A DNA stretch of 64,000 nt from contig NC_060018.1 in assembly GCF_021134715.1 (NCBI RefSeq), positions 11,239,501-11,303,500 of the forward strand, written 5' to 3'. Both the position numbers and the translations under genes were made by a program. The notes below the pieces were generated by a model. It ran no database searches. It worked only from the letters and a program-made list of their open reading frames with translations, and was not told where the DNA came from. Each line of letters opens with the position of its first letter. The first letter of the stretch is position 1. This stretch comes from Daphnia pulex (lineage: Eukaryota > Arthropoda > Branchiopoda > Diplostraca > Daphniidae). Below are positions 25,501 through 37,867 of the stretch, piece after piece.

Positions 25501-28500
25501 GCAAATTTGTCGACGGGCAGAGCACCTGCGAACTGACGGGCGTTTTCCGTCTGTCCGGCGGAACTGTGCACAGCCAGGCTAAATTGTCCTGCCCCATGTT
25601 TGGCACGGTGTCCGTCGAAATCACTGGCAGTCCGGCTGAAGGTAAATTGACCGTCACTGCTGGCCCGTCCGTCCATCGATTGGGCTACAAACTGAACGCC
25701 GCCAGCGACGGATATGACTTCACCATCAACGCCGAGTCGCCCGTCTTCAAGCCGGTGCATTTGCGCGGAATTTGGATGCTAGGCGACGCCCAGCAAGGCC
25801 AAGCCTCTCTGACGGTCCGTCACGGCGAATCGGCCCATTCCGTTCTGGCCGATTATTTGCGTTCGGCCGGCGACAAAACGGCCGGCTCCTTCAGTTTGGC
25901 ATCTCCTTTCTTGCCCGGCGGGCAGGCCAGCCTCCAGTTGCAGTACCAGCCGTTCGATTTGAACGTCCAACTGGACATGATGGGCCAATCGCATCGTCTC
26001 ACTGGACTCTTGCAACGCTGGCCGGGCCTCAACGGCCGCCTTCAACTCGACTCGCCTCTACTTCCCTGGAAAACGGTGGCCCTGAGCGCCCAGGCCGAGC
26101 GAAACGTCCGAGATTTCCTGCACGGACGGGCCAACATCACGGCCAGCTACGGAGAGCAAAGCCTTGGCCTGGCCGGCCGTTTCCGCTACTCCCAGTGGAG
26201 CGACTTTGAAGGAACGGTGGAACTCAACACGCCGTTCCAGGGACTGACCATGGCCCGCGCCGACGTCCAGCTGACGGCCATCAACGCCCAGCGAGTCAAC
26301 GCTTCCGTCAGTTTCCAGTCATCCCACGTGGTTCTGCCCCGGGCGTCCTTCAACGTCCAATACCAACTGACCCCGACGGCCCTGGACGCCTCGGCCACTT
26401 TGAACACGCCGTTCAGTCGCTGGGAGACGGTCGGGCTGGCCCTGAGCGTTCCGCTGGTCCTCAACGACGCCAGAGCCCTGGCCTCCCTATCGCTGCCCGG
26501 CTCGAGCTATTCCGTCTCCGGAATGGCTTCCGTCGGCCGCCGCCAGTTCCTGACGGAATGGAAAGTCGACTACGCCGGCCGGCCATTCGCCGCTGAGGTC
26601 GTCTTCAAGGCCGACGAGATCTACCAGGCCAAAATCGACGTCCAGACGCCGTTCAGGGGCTTCGAGAAATACCTGTGGGACGTCAAGGGCCAGGCGGACG
26701 TCCGTCGCTGGGGAGAGGCGACGGCCTTCCTGGACTGGAACGGCAAACGGATCGAGTTCAGTTCCAACGTCAAAGCCGAGCCGCTGGCCTACATCGCCGT
26801 TGTCCAGCTCAACACGCCATTCGTAGATTTCGAACGCTACGCCGTCCACCTCCGATTAGAAGGGACGGACCGCAAGACTCTGCAGGTCGAGCTGGAATCG
26901 CCCGGCATGCGGGTCGGGGCCGATTTCGATTATTCCTTCAATTCCGTCACGGATTTCGTGGGCAAAGCTTCGATCCGGACGCCTCTGTCCGGCTACGAGT
27001 CCTTCACCCTCCACCTGTCCAACCAGCTGGGCAAGTCTTCCTATTCGGCCAACGCCGAGGCCCGTTTCGCCGACTACGGACTGGCCGCCAGCGTCGAGGG
27101 ACTCGTCAGAGACGGCGGATTCCAGGCCCAAATGGACGGACGCTACAACGATAGGGTGGTCGTCCTCAAGGCCGGCGGTTCGCTGGACCACAAGCGGGTC
27201 ACCTGCAACGTGGACCTGGTGACGCCCTTCGAAGAGCTCAAGACCCTGGAGAGTTTTGTCCAGCTGGAAAAGGATCTGGGCGAGAGCAGAGGATTCGGAT
27301 TGAGTGTCAATGGCCGCCAGTTGATCCTGGTGACGCTGGCCAAACAGCCGGACGGACTCCAAGTCCTCCAGGTCAAGAATCCTTGGCGCCCGGTTGACCT
27401 TTCTTATTCGTGGGAGAACAGCGCCGATTTGATCCACTATCAGGTCCAGCTGTGCTGGGATCTCAACCGGCGCAGCTTGGCCACCCTGGGCGGGCGAGTT
27501 GTCGTTAAAACGTCGTCGTACGGACGCCGGATCAGCGTCAAGACTGTGACTCCTCGCCGGGAATGGTCGATGGACTACGCGCTGGAATTGACGTCCAGCA
27601 AAGTGGACCATTCCGTCAGCCTTTCCTGGGCGGCCGACAGGACCGTAGGTTACCGGGTCCTGGCCGAAAACGCATCCAGCCGACGCCGCACTCAACTGAG
27701 CGGCTCGGTTCGACTGGACTTGCCGGCCCGATCCTTCCAGCTGGAATCCGCCCATTCCGACGGTGAGACCACGGCCACTCGGGTGGAATTCCAGTGGAAC
27801 GCCGCTAAAGATCCTTCCAGGCGTCTGGGCGGTAGATTCGAAACCCGCCAGGGCCGTCAGGTCCGCCTGATTTTCCTCCATCCGGAACTGGAACGTGACA
27901 TCGTCGTCCAGGGAGAATTCGACCGGATGAATGACGGCCAATTGACTGGCAAAATGGAGTTGATCTATTCGCCGCTGGAAGAGCATCGTCTAACCATCGT
28001 CGGATCGACAACCAGACAAGAAGCCGGGCGGGCTGTCCAGCTGGCCGTTTCGCATCCGGCTTCCAACACTGACGTCCACCTGGTGGCCGACGGCCAGAAA
28101 ACGACCGGAGTTGAATTCCGAGCCCGTCTGGACTACAAGGATCGCTCCAAAGTGTCCCGTTTCCTCCAGCTGGCCGGAAGAGTTTTGCCGGAGCAGAGAC
28201 GCGTCGATTTCGAGGCCCGGACGGCCGAGAAATCCCTGAGCTTGACCAACGCTTTGACCACATCCGGCAGCTCTTACGCCCTGGCGTCCAGGACTTTGGT
28301 CAACGACGCCCAGACTTTGATCCTGGACGCCCGTCTGGAAACCTCGTCGCTCCGCCCAACTTTGCAGATCGGTGGCTCTTACGCCGGAGGCAAATCCTTC
28401 AACTTCCTGGCCGGCATGCCGGACAGACGCGAGATCACCGTCAGGGCCGTCCGCGACATCCACGGACGGGAAATCACTGACGGCCACTTTCAGATCAAAT

Positions 28501-31500
28501 TGAACCGGACGGACCTCCTGTCGTCGAGACTTTACTGGCGCTGGGCTTCCGGAGCGGAATTGCGCGATGCGGCCGTCGACGGACTCGTCAACGTCCTGGC
28601 CGCCTGCGAATCCTTCGCCGACGATCTTGCCAATTTCGCCACCAGCGAGTGGACGGACAAGCGTTCCACTTTGACCCCCGCGGCCCGTCTCATTTCCCAA
28701 CGGCTGACGGAGAGCCTGAACCGCGAGCTGGACACTTTCCGCTCGGAATTCAAACAAATGGCCGTCGAGTTGGTGGACATGTACGAACGGAACGATTTTT
28801 ACATCCAGAACGTCGTCGCCATTATGAAGCAGGTGACGTCGCTGGCCCAGCCTTTCATCGACCGGACCGTGGCCAACATCCAGGCCATCAGCCGGACCAT
28901 CATCGGCGAAACTGCCGTCTTCTACCGGGCGGCCGTCAGCACTTACAATTACTTGGCCCAGGTGGCCATGTCCGGCTACCAGCAGTTGTCCGGCTACGTT
29001 TCCAGCGGAGTGACGGAAGTGGCCCGCTATTACAGCCAGCTGGCCGGCGAGGTGATGAGGTGTTTGATCCACTGCGAGTCCGTCGTGTCGGCTGCCTTCC
29101 AGCGCCTTCAGTTCATTTTCCAGAATTACGCCGGCCGTCTCGAGTCCGTCGTCATGCAGCAAGTGGACGAAATCCGGACGCAATTGATCGAAATGGCCAA
29201 TTCTTACGCCGAGATCTTCCAGCCCTACACCCAATACTTTTACGCCTGGACCGAACGTGCCCGTCTCTTCTACTTTGAAACTTTGGCCAACCTCAACGGT
29301 AAATCGAATTAAATTCAATTTTATTATCGAAATTTAGATTTAAATCGCATTGAATCATTTCAGATATGCGCCAAATGATCCACGACCGTTTCATGACCTA
29401 CCCCCTGTTCCAGCGCGTCTATTCCGTCTACCTGGAATACGCCAGTTGGCTGGAAGAGTTCCACGCCCAAGATTACATCGACGATTGCATCACTTACCTC
29501 AACCAGTAATCATTTTTGATTATTTTTGAAAAATTATAACTGGGCAGATTTAATTGATTTAATGTCATTGAAGGATCAAGGAAGAATGGAGGCAACGGAT
29601 CAAATTGATGATGGCCCACTACCAACCGCTGATTGATCCTCTAGTTCAGGCCTACCAAGGGCAGCTGGACGCTTTGAAACAACTGCCGGCCGTCATTTAC
29701 ATCAACACGGTCGTCGACAGACTCGCCCAGCAGTTCAACGAATTATCCAAATTGGTCGAATTGGAAGCTGGACTCCGCCAAGTCTTGCGCGACGTTCTCC
29801 AACATGCCGACCGGCTCACCGGACAGCTCCTCAAGGATCTTAAAGTATTGTTTTCTAAAAATTAATCCAGCGGATTAAATGGGCAATTAATTCAATAAAA
29901 TTTATTTTATCCGTTCAGGGCTCATTGAGTTTCCCAATGAAACCAACTGTCGTCATTGACTGGGAATCCGGTCGGCTGGAATACTCTCAGAAGTTGCCGT
30001 TCACCTGGGAAGATTTCGGGCAATTGCCGCGCATCCGGGAGCTTCCGCTGCTCCGCAAAATGGCGACGGCCAAGAAGAATTTCATCCGCGAAGTGGACGT
30101 CACCCAGTTCTACTTTACTACCATGAACCTGCTGGCCATCTACCGGCCCATGCGGATCGGTTCAATCCTTCCGCCGTTCGGCAGCCGGGCCTTTGTGGCC
30201 GGCACTCAGCACTACATGACGTTCGACCGGCGCTTCTACGAGTTCGCCGGCGAGTGCAGCTACCTGCTGGCCAGCGATTTTCTGCGCAACGATTTTAGCG
30301 CCGTCGTCAACTACGTGGGAGCCGGAGGCAAAGTCACCCGCAAATCCCTGACGATCCTGAGCGACAACCGACAAGTGGAAATCGATTCCGGCTTCCGGGT
30401 GACCCTCAACGGCCGCAAAATTGAAATGCCGCTGATGTACGAGTCGACCAGCATTGTCAGAGACGGGCAGCGCCTGATTGTCACCAACAGCAAATCCGGA
30501 TTCCGGGTGGATTGCAACTTGTACCGCGACATCTGCACCGTCCAGGTGACGGGCTGGAGTTTCGGCAAGACGGGCGGCCTTTTTGGCGTCTACAACAACG
30601 AGCCGGCCGACGATTTCCTGACGCCGTTCCGCCAGCTGAGATCCGACGACGAGGTGGACAGTTTCGCCAACAGCTGGAAGGTGGGCACGTCCCGCTGTCG
30701 GGTCCGCAACTTTGCCGTCACCCGGCCGGCGGCCCCCAACGCCCGCAACAGTCGCCTCTGCGACCAGCTCTTTGCCGACGAGTCGTCCGTCCTGAGGCCC
30801 TGCTTCCAGATGGTCGACCCGGCCCCGTTCGCCCGCATGTGCCTCAACGACTTGACTGGGCTGGAGAATAGCCCCAAAAAGGAGACGGGCGTCTGCACGG
30901 CGGCCGCCGCCTACGTCAGCGAGTGCCGATTTGCCGGCCTGGATCTTTTTGTTCCGCCGCAGTGCGTCCGCTGCGAGCTGGAAGACGGAAAAGTCATCGG
31001 TTCCGGCGAGATTAAAACGTTCCAGAACGACGCCCCTCGCTCTGCCGACGTCGTTTTCATCGTCGACCAGAAGCCGTGCCTCAACGGCACCCGATTGGCC
31101 CATCTGCCGGCCGCCATCGACGCCGCGCTGAGGGAGCGCGGGATCCAGCAGAACCGGTTCGCCGTCGTCAGTTACGGCGGACGCGGCGACGAATTGTTCC
31201 AGAAGCCGCACGTCCGTACGGTCGAAGGCGGCCAGATCTGGTCCAATCGCAAGGGCGTCCAGTCGGCCTTGGAAGACCTGCCGTTGGCTGACCACCAGTC
31301 GACTCATCCGTCGGACGTCCACGCGGCCCTGCGCTACGCCGTCAATTTGCCATTCCGTGTGGGCGTGTCCAAGCAGTTTGTCCTGGTCTCTTGCGGCGGA
31401 AGCGAGTGCCAGGCCGGCTCCTACGCCGACACCCTGACCCTCCTGATTGAAAACGACGTCAAACTCCATTTGCTCCAGCCCAGGGACTTTGTCGTCAAAG

Positions 31501-32196
31501 GCAAAAATAGTTCCGACGAGTTGAAGGTGAAAAATGAAATTTTGTAAATTTTATTTGATCCAGCGGAATAATTTTTTTAATTTTTTAAATATTTTAAATT
31601 CAGAACGTGTTTGGATTTGATGCGGAAGAAGTTTACACGGTGCGGAATATCCGCAGTCTGAAAGGCGACCGGGAGCTGAGGCGTCAGCTGGCCGTGCCCA
31701 AGGACTTTTGCACTCCGCTGGCCCTGGAGACGAACGGAACCCTTTTCGATTTGAAGAAGATGATGGCCGGACAGCAGCAGCAGCAAATCAAGAAATTTGT
31801 CGACATCTTTGCCCGGCGGGTGGCCGTCACCGGTGAGCCGAGCCCGTGCCAGCGCTGCGATTGCATCGGCGACCGCGACGGAATCGGGTCCATCCTCTGC
31901 CAGCGTTGCGTCTCGCCCATCATGGAACGTCTTGACAAGGTGAGAATTTAAAAAAAAATTCAAATGGGATTATTTAATTGATTTACATTTAATTGAATTA
32001 CATTTAATTTAATTTAATTATTTTTTTAAAAAAGGTCTGGGAGCAATTGACTTACGAGAATGAAATGGCCAGCGCGGCCGATGTGGAAGACGTCACCGTC
32101 GCTCAGATCCAGGACGTCGCTTTGCTGGACGCTCCGCAGGACAAGCTGATGGGCAGACTCGTCGTGGCCAGCCCTACCACACCCTTGCAAAAGTGA
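10592..32196 (+). CDS. giant apolipophorin-like large lipid transfer protein
   Basis: Sixteen exons: 10592-10643, 12525-12572, 12659-12819, 12891-13139, 13219-13400, 13475-13644, 13729-13960, 14033-14198, 14283-14549, 14609-16451, 16528-29298, 29364-29505, 29574-29844, 29919-31526, 31604-31939, 32035-32196. All are GT-AG and in phase, total 18,660 nt or 6,219 residues. Signal peptide MRSAIFLVTALVAASTA. Residues ~20-600 read as the vitellogenin/lipoprotein N-terminal domain (CEFVLK, Cys pairs, helical YLMDAAPLVGT region). RGKR at 712-715 fits a furin site, as in insect apoLp-II/I. Residues ~1124-5381 come from one exon and repeat a beta-rich unit marked by TPF-G-E steps. A VWD domain lies at ~5605-5775 (TFDRRFYEFAGECSYLLASD ... 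GLFGVYNNEPADDF), then a vWA-like domain from ~5893 (DVVFIVDQKPC) and a Cys-rich tail. Known family role: haemolymph lipid transport. It is nearly twice the insect length (~3,300). Confidence 0.93.
10644..12524 (+). other. apolipophorin intron 1
   Basis: This 1,881-nt intron separates the signal-peptide exon from the mature protein; it is by far the longest intron of the gene, the others being about 65-90 nt. It is AT-rich and may hold enhancer sequence. I see no embedded gene. Confidence 0.7.
15215..15226 (+). other. RGKR proprotein-convertase site in apolipophorin
   Basis: CGA GGC AAA CGG encodes RGKR at residues 712-715, a consensus furin motif (R-X-K/R-R). It lies where insect apolipophorins are cut into apoLp-II and apoLp-I, and is followed by AAPLDQ. 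Cleavage itself is an inference. Confidence 0.6.
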
Positions 32197-32741
32197 TAAA
32201 CTCGAATTTTCCACCAATTAGGTTGCTATCACCGGTGGTGCTGTCAACGCGTGTGCCACACAATTTTCCTAGTAATTTGTTATTCGTTTCCCCTCCCCCT
32301 TTAGTCTATATTTGATTCACTTCTAATAGAATTATCCTCTTTGGAAAGAAAATACTTGAAAGCTTTGTATATTAGTCGTTTTTACAATGATATTATTTAG
32401 TTCAATGTAGTAGTACAACATCAACAACCACATGATTATCTGTTGTTATTCTGATTTTGATGGGCGTTTATTTTTATCCAATTCAATACACTCTTTCTAT
32501 CCAATTGGTTAAACATCATTTGCAATTTTTGAATGTTGATTCGATTGCAGTGCATAACTCTGAGTGGAACAGCGAAGTTTGGGGCCAGTTGTTTGCAAAA
32601 TTTGAACAACTCAAACAGTTCAGAAGTAGAGGCTGAGAACTGGCGAGCTCGCCATTATACCTTAAATGGATTAAACAGGTTATATACAAGCGAGATGAAG
32701 CGAGAAAAACAAATCAACTGGTCGACGACTATAAAAATAGT
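32197..32741 (+). other. apolipophorin 3' flank
   Basis: Probable 3' UTR and intergenic DNA. No canonical AATAAA occurs in the first 150 bp after the stop; the nearest variants are AATAGA near 32326 and A-rich runs near 32346. No gene is visible. Confidence 0.35.
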
Positions 32742-33300
32742 ACCGGGGGTCGTCCATAAATTACGTAACGGCATTTTTTGACACCCCCCCTCCCCTACGT
32801 AACAAATTGTAACAAAAGTATGAACCCCCCTGTTAAAATACGTAACAATTTTCTAAACCCCCCCCCTTTTTTGAAATTTAAATGCAATTTTCTTCTAAGA
32901 AAAATTTATAGAAATCTTTCAAATTTTTATCTGTATTTAAAAACAACTTTTCCTCATTGGTATGGACTACAAAACTGATGCATCTCTAATAATTATATTA
33001 TTACAAAAGAAGATAATTTATTTGTCATCAAGTAAAATTTGCATAAGTAAAATTACTATTTAATATGTTGATTTTTTACTGCTAGATGGCATTTGTAATA
33101 GCCAAAATTGTACGTAAAGCAGCGCAAAACCCCTCCCTTCCCATAGTTACAAACCGCATCATTTGATTCAACGCAATTTCGAAACTTGATACGCGACCGA
33201 CTATCAGCAAAGATATCTGTTGCAACAGATTTTTGAAGAGGCGTACGACTCAGTAAAGGGTTTGACCGATGAAAAAGTTGTCTCTCTATCAGAGTTATAC
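32742..33300. mobile_element. MITE-like remnant with GGGGTCGTCCATAAATTACG end
   Basis: The block opens with GGGGGTCGTCCATAAATTACGTAAC and C-rich stretches (CCCCCCCTCCCCTACGTAAC). TTGTACGTAAAG followed by AACCCCTCCC recurs near 33108. A similar CGTTCATAAATTGTGTAACG lies at 36161. This end sequence resembles a repeat motif I associate with invertebrate DNA-transposon derivatives. The boundaries are not resolved. Confidence 0.35.
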
Positions 33301-33459
33301 AGCCCAAATCAAGTTGAAAGCCTTGGCAAATTAGTCGATTTCAGTCGATTTTTCGTACATTTAATAGACCACGCTCTTCATCGCCTATAACGACCGGACG
33401 CGAAATTCCGTGATTATTGCTGAATCGAAGGCATCGACCTTCTTTCATCTTTAAGCATC

Positions 33460-33907
33460 ATGTGTAAGTTTTCAATCCATATCCCCTTGATTATTTCTCA
33501 AATTGAGTTCATGCATTTCAAACGTACAATAATGACCTCGGTGGTTGGGCAGACTTGGAACCACAGGAACTTTATTATATTTGCGCCTTTCTGTTTGCCG
33601 TCTTCCTGCTCGTCGTCGTCGTCCTGCTCGTCGTCCTGCTCGTTGCCCTGCTTGATCGGAAACGAAATTATGGTGAAGGCGAAGGCGAACCCCAAAACCC
33701 CAACAAGTAAGTTGAATGCAGTTTCATGTTATGCTTATAACTAATTATATTCTCTCGCACTTTTATTTCAATCAAAATTTTAAAAAAAAATCGAATTAAA
33801 TGCCCAATTTCAGTGTCGTCAAGTATGAAGCGTTGAGCAAATCTAGCCTTATCTTGAGAAAAAGAGGAGTATCCCCTGCAGTACCGTTTTGGCCTTGGGA
33901 CCATTGA
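33460..33907 (+). CDS. small single-pass membrane protein with 4-nt first coding exon
   Basis: Model: ATGT (33460-33463), 33508-33706, 33814-33907, giving 98 residues. The middle exon is only open in the frame that this tiny exon sets (FHAFQTYNND...). It encodes PQELYYIC, then a long Val/Leu transmembrane run, a DRKRN stop-transfer and an acidic GEGEGEP tail. The last exon adds VVKYEALSK and ends in WPWDH. The length equals that of the PPPSY gene at 6680. The first intron is only 44 nt, so the start is the weakest part. A partial paralogue of the last two exons lies at 35888. Confidence 0.4.
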
Positions 33908-34195
33908 GCTACCACTGGAGGCGCTGCGGAGCACTTTCTGAATGAGAATCCACCTAATTCCGCGAAGTTATCTGTTATCTTCTCGAATATGGTTTATTTT
34001 TTATTCTTCGATTTCCAAAGTCTTTCTGCACCCTTATATTCATTGCTTGTTGTATTAGTCGTTTTTACAATATAACATAAGGCAGTTATCAAATCTACTG
34101 CATTACATCAGTTCAACATGATTCTGTGAAGCACTTTTTCAATGGGCGTTTATATTATCCAATTTTCCACCCAATCCAGTTCTAATAAAATGACT
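33908..34195. other. short intergenic with duplicated flank
   Basis: It starts with AGGCGCTGCGGAG-type sequence that is repeated after the paralogue at 36114. Otherwise featureless. Confidence 0.3.
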
Positions 34196-34323
34196 TCTCC
34201 AGGCGAGGCTCGAACTCGCGACCTCGGCATTACTTTCTATCCATTCCATCAGTTATAGTAGTTCCAAGCGAATAAGTCACTGTTATATAAGTACCATGCG
34301 CTAACCAACTGCGCCACTGGAGA
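34196..34323 (-). tRNA. tRNA-Ile(UAU)-like gene with ~55-nt intron, copy 1
   Basis: The minus strand reads TCTCCAG-TG-GCGC-AGTTGGTTA-GCGC, anticodon loop CTTATA, an intron, then A-TGCCG, T arm GCGAG-TTCGAGC-CTCGC and CTGGAGA. Removing the intron leaves exactly 73 nt with a perfect 7-bp acceptor stem and T stem, and intact A and B boxes. Isoleucine UAU tRNAs typically carry an intron at this position. Position 1 is U (paired with A72), where G1-C72 is usual, so function is likely but not certain. Confidence 0.75.
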
Positions 34324-34968
34324 CCAATTGAAATAATTTCATGACACTACAAATAATATGAGAAGATGACAATAAACGACGATACTTAATCGGCTTATTC
34401 GAAACTAAATATGATGATGGCTGTTGCCAACTATAATACCGGAGGCAATAGTTAAACAAAAATAAAATAAACTTCCAAGTGCCAACGTGAGTTGCGCAGC
34501 GTTGAGCAGCGAGAGAATATTTTAAACGCATAGGGCCTATCCTATAAGACGCCACGGGTTAGTGGCAAGTAGGGTCATAGGGTGTAACCGTTTGCTGTCG
34601 CAAGTTAGAAAATTGTTTTCTGTATATTCCGAGGGATCTGAAAGGAAAGAAATCCGAAATATCTATAGTGAAAGTATACACTTGAATCAAATGAATTCGG
34701 GAACTAAACTGAATGGGATAAATGTGAAATAGTGGTTTTACTCTACACTCATAGAGATGTAGAGTTCAGTCTTCAGTGTAGTATATCAACTTTATTATAT
34801 GTTATTCTGTCAGACAATTCTTATGGACATTTATTTCAAATTCAATACACACTTACTAGCCAATCGGTACGATATCATTTTTTTTCGTCTGTATGCGTAA
34901 CAGCGAATTATGTAGCAGTAAAAGGAAACTAGGGAAAATTTTAGGTTTGAAATTTCATTAAATCAAAT
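34324..34968. repeat. tRNA-associated tandem unit, copy 1
   Basis: Downstream of the tRNA (in window order) come TGTTGCCAACTATAATACCGG, GAGTTGCGCAGC with GAGAGAATATT, and GGTGTAACCG blocks. They recur after the tRNAs at 35080, 36528, 38604 and 53990. No gene is seen. Confidence 0.5.
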
Positions 34969-35080
34969 TCTCCAGGCGAGGCTCGAACTCGCGACCTCGG
35001 CATTGCTTTTTATGAATATCATTAGCGAGTAAGACACTGTTATATAAGTACCATGCGCTAACCAACTGCGCCACTGGAGA
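34969..35080 (-). tRNA. tRNA-Ile(UAU)-like gene with ~39-nt intron, copy 2
   Basis: Same 73-nt body as copy 1, with identical acceptor stem, A box and B box and anticodon TAT. It differs in a shorter, diverged intron. Confidence 0.72.
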
Positions 35081-35887
35081 CAGACTTTGGACACAACTAA
35101 TGAAAATATCACAATAAACGACGATACTAATCGGCTTACTTGTGACTACGATTGTGTACTCGGCTATTGACTGTTGCCACCTAAAATAGTGAAGGCATTA
35201 ATTAAAACAAAAATTAAATAAGCTAATGGAAATGTGAGTTGCGCAGCGAGAGAATATTTCAAAGTTTAAACGCATCTCCTAAGACGTCACTGTTCAGTGT
35301 TGGGTGTAACCATTAGCTGTTGCAAGTTAGAAATGTGTTTTCTGTATATTTCAAAGGAATCTTTTGAAAAATCTATAAGGAAAGTAGCCTATACACTTGA
35401 GTCGATCCAAAACTGAATGAGATAAATTTGTAATGAATGTTATGCTCTAGCCTACACCTCCAGGGATGTAGAGTTCAGTGTAGTACAAAAACCGACATCA
35501 ACAAAACTATCTTTTGTTATTCTGTGAGTATTTTTGATCAAAAACTTTATCCTTCAGTTCTCTAACCAATTCACTTAAATGGATTGCGCTTGCGCGCAAG
35601 AAAAAGGGGAAATAAGGTTAGGCTATTAGGTAACACCTTGCGTTAACCAGCAATGCGCATATTTGTATGTTTAACGTCGAATGGGTTGTCACCATTTTCA
35701 TGGAGACGAACATACATGACTTTTGGGAAGGAATACTACAATCACTCGTCACATCCTTCCAAGTCCTGATGTTTGGCAACGCCTCGACGATAATTTACAT
35801 ATATTAGTGTCGACGGGATAAACTCAAAGTCTCAAACTGCACTGTCAGTCTGTCACCATCACACAATTTTCAACAATCAACGATTTT
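35081..35887. other. intergenic and tandem-unit flank
   Basis: Begins with a copy of the tRNA-associated repeat block; the rest has no recognised gene. Confidence 0.3.
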
Positions 35888-36160
35888 ATGTCGAGCAAAA
35901 CCGCAACACGTAAGTTGAATGCCGTTTCTTGTTAAATATATGTATGATTCATCTCGCACTTTCGTTGAAAATCCGAATTTTAAAAATTATACAACATGCC
36001 CATCAATCTCAGTACCGTCAAGTACGGAGCGTGGAACAATGGCAGCTCTACACTTATCATGAAGAAAAAAAAGGAGAGTAACATCCCCAATAGAGCTTTT
36101 TTCTCTACTAGAGGAGGCGCTGCGGAGAACTTTTTGAATGGGACTCCACCTAATTTCGGC
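35888..36160 (+). pseudogene. partial paralogue of the 33460 membrane-protein gene, lacking the TM exon
   Basis: An ATG at 35888 precedes CAACAC|GTAAGTTGAATGC, nearly the same donor and intron start as at 33707. The exon after 36012 gives TVKYGAW, matching VVKYEAL. The frame of the ATG does not match the frame of the homologous exon, and no transmembrane exon is present. Confidence 0.35.
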
Positions 36161-36432
36161 GTTCATAAATTGTGTAACGCGATTTTTTTTAACGACAAAA
36201 TATTTAAAAAAAAAACAGCTTCAAACAACCGATTTATTTGTTTGACTGACTAAGACATTGTAATATCGGTTCGCAGTGATAAATTTCGGTTATTTACTTG
36301 AATCTTGAACCCCACTCCCCTATCACAATCGGTAACATTTCGTTCGACCCCCTTTACGTCTAACAAAAAAGGTTGCCATCACCAATAGGACTGTTGTGTG
36401 AAAATTTCACCCGTAATTCTTATTGAATATCT

Positions 36433-36528
36433 TCTCCAGGCGAGGCTTGAACTCGCGACCTCGGCATTACTTTTATGAATATCATTAGCGAATAAGTACC
36501 ATGCGCTAAGCAACTGCGCCACTGGAGA
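36433..36528 (-). tRNA. tRNA-Ile(UAU)-like gene with ~23-nt intron, copy 3
   Basis: The acceptor stem, A box (GTTGCTTAGCGC, one change) and B box (TTCAAGC) remain. The anticodon loop reads CTTATT, with TAT retained but the base 3' of it changed. It is probably on the way to decay. Confidence 0.55.
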
Positions 36529-37064
36529 CACTCTCATGAAGCATATAGGCTAATGAATAAAAAATCGTAAAAAACAATAACGGCTATACAAATCGGCTTA
36601 ATTAAAACTATGATTATGTTGCCAAGTACCCTATAATACCGAAGGCAATAATTAAGAAGAAGAAAATGGCAACGTGAATTGCGCAGTGAGATAGGCTAAT
36701 ATTTAAACGCATCTCCAAAGACGCAAAAGTGTTGGGTGTAACCGGTTCTTATAATGGTTTGGCGCGGTTGCTGTCGCAAAGTTAGAAGTTGGTTTTCTAT
36801 ATCCCTCTAGATCTTTATTTGGAAAGATTTTCAAGGAAAATATACAGTCGAATCAAACCCATTCAGATACTAAACCGAATGGGATAAATTTGAAGTGAAA
36901 AATAAACGAAACTTGAAAACCGCACCTTAGCGAGCTAGCCACATGATATAATTGATACATATTTTGCACGTGAATGTCTACAGTCTACTCAATTTTCAAA
37001 TGCATGATTCTTAAACCCTGATATATCTGGGCGCATGTTATCATAACGCAGATTATACAGTATA
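36529..37064. repeat. tRNA-associated tandem unit, copy 3
   Basis: Carries the same GTTGCCAAGT, GCGCAGTGAGATA and GGTGTAACCG blocks as after copies 1 and 2. No gene. Confidence 0.45.
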
Positions 37065-37867
37065 TTCGTTAACAGCAGTGGTAGGCTATACTCAAGTTAT
37101 ATGAAACGGTTGGGTTCGTATGGGTTTTGAGCTTGGTAATCATAAAGGCCAGCAATAAAAGTCAGACGAAAAGTGAGATAAAGTTGACCTCATTGACTTT
37201 TTGTCATGAATTCTTGGTAGTGTATAAGCAAAGGGCCAACTGAGGCTTCCATTTTTTTTTAAACTTGTCATTTGCACTCGATATGAGATTTAAAGCTGAG
37301 CCATCAAGTTAGATCCAGTTTAATACAACTGATTGGGGATAGGCTATCTATGTAAAATTGTTGAACTTGACGATCCGTGTTCAGCTGCTGCAGATGCAAA
37401 TGAAAACATGCAATGAAAACTGATCAAAAGCACTCGACTTTCTCATTGCATGCCCGCAGTCGTTCTACGGGAATATCATTAAAATTTCTACGGTAAAATA
37501 TGAAATGGTAAACAATATTTTTTTCATCACAAGCAGTTCAACCGTTCAACCGAGATTAATCGGCTTGAATATTGCGTGCTTTCAGCCAGCATGATAAAAA
37601 CATTTTGGGTTTATTGCGCAGCAAGATAAGAAACATCGAAATCCAGTTGATAATATGAAGCGTCCATTCGAGACGAATCGGTTGTTGCAGCGAAGTCAGA
37701 CCCAAGGAGATTGTTCTCTTTCAATAAGTCACTTTTTGGTACTGTTTAGGACTGCGTATATACTTCTTTTCTTACGTAGCACACAACACGCAGCATCCTT
37801 ATCTGATCAATAATAACATACAACAACATATTCATTTCACTGATTTGAATTGAATTTATTTTCCATT

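Noticed and set aside
34196-36528. tRNA-derived SINEs
   Set aside because: Copies have complete acceptor stems, introns at the canonical site and shared flanks on both sides, so tandem duplication of tRNA genes fits better.
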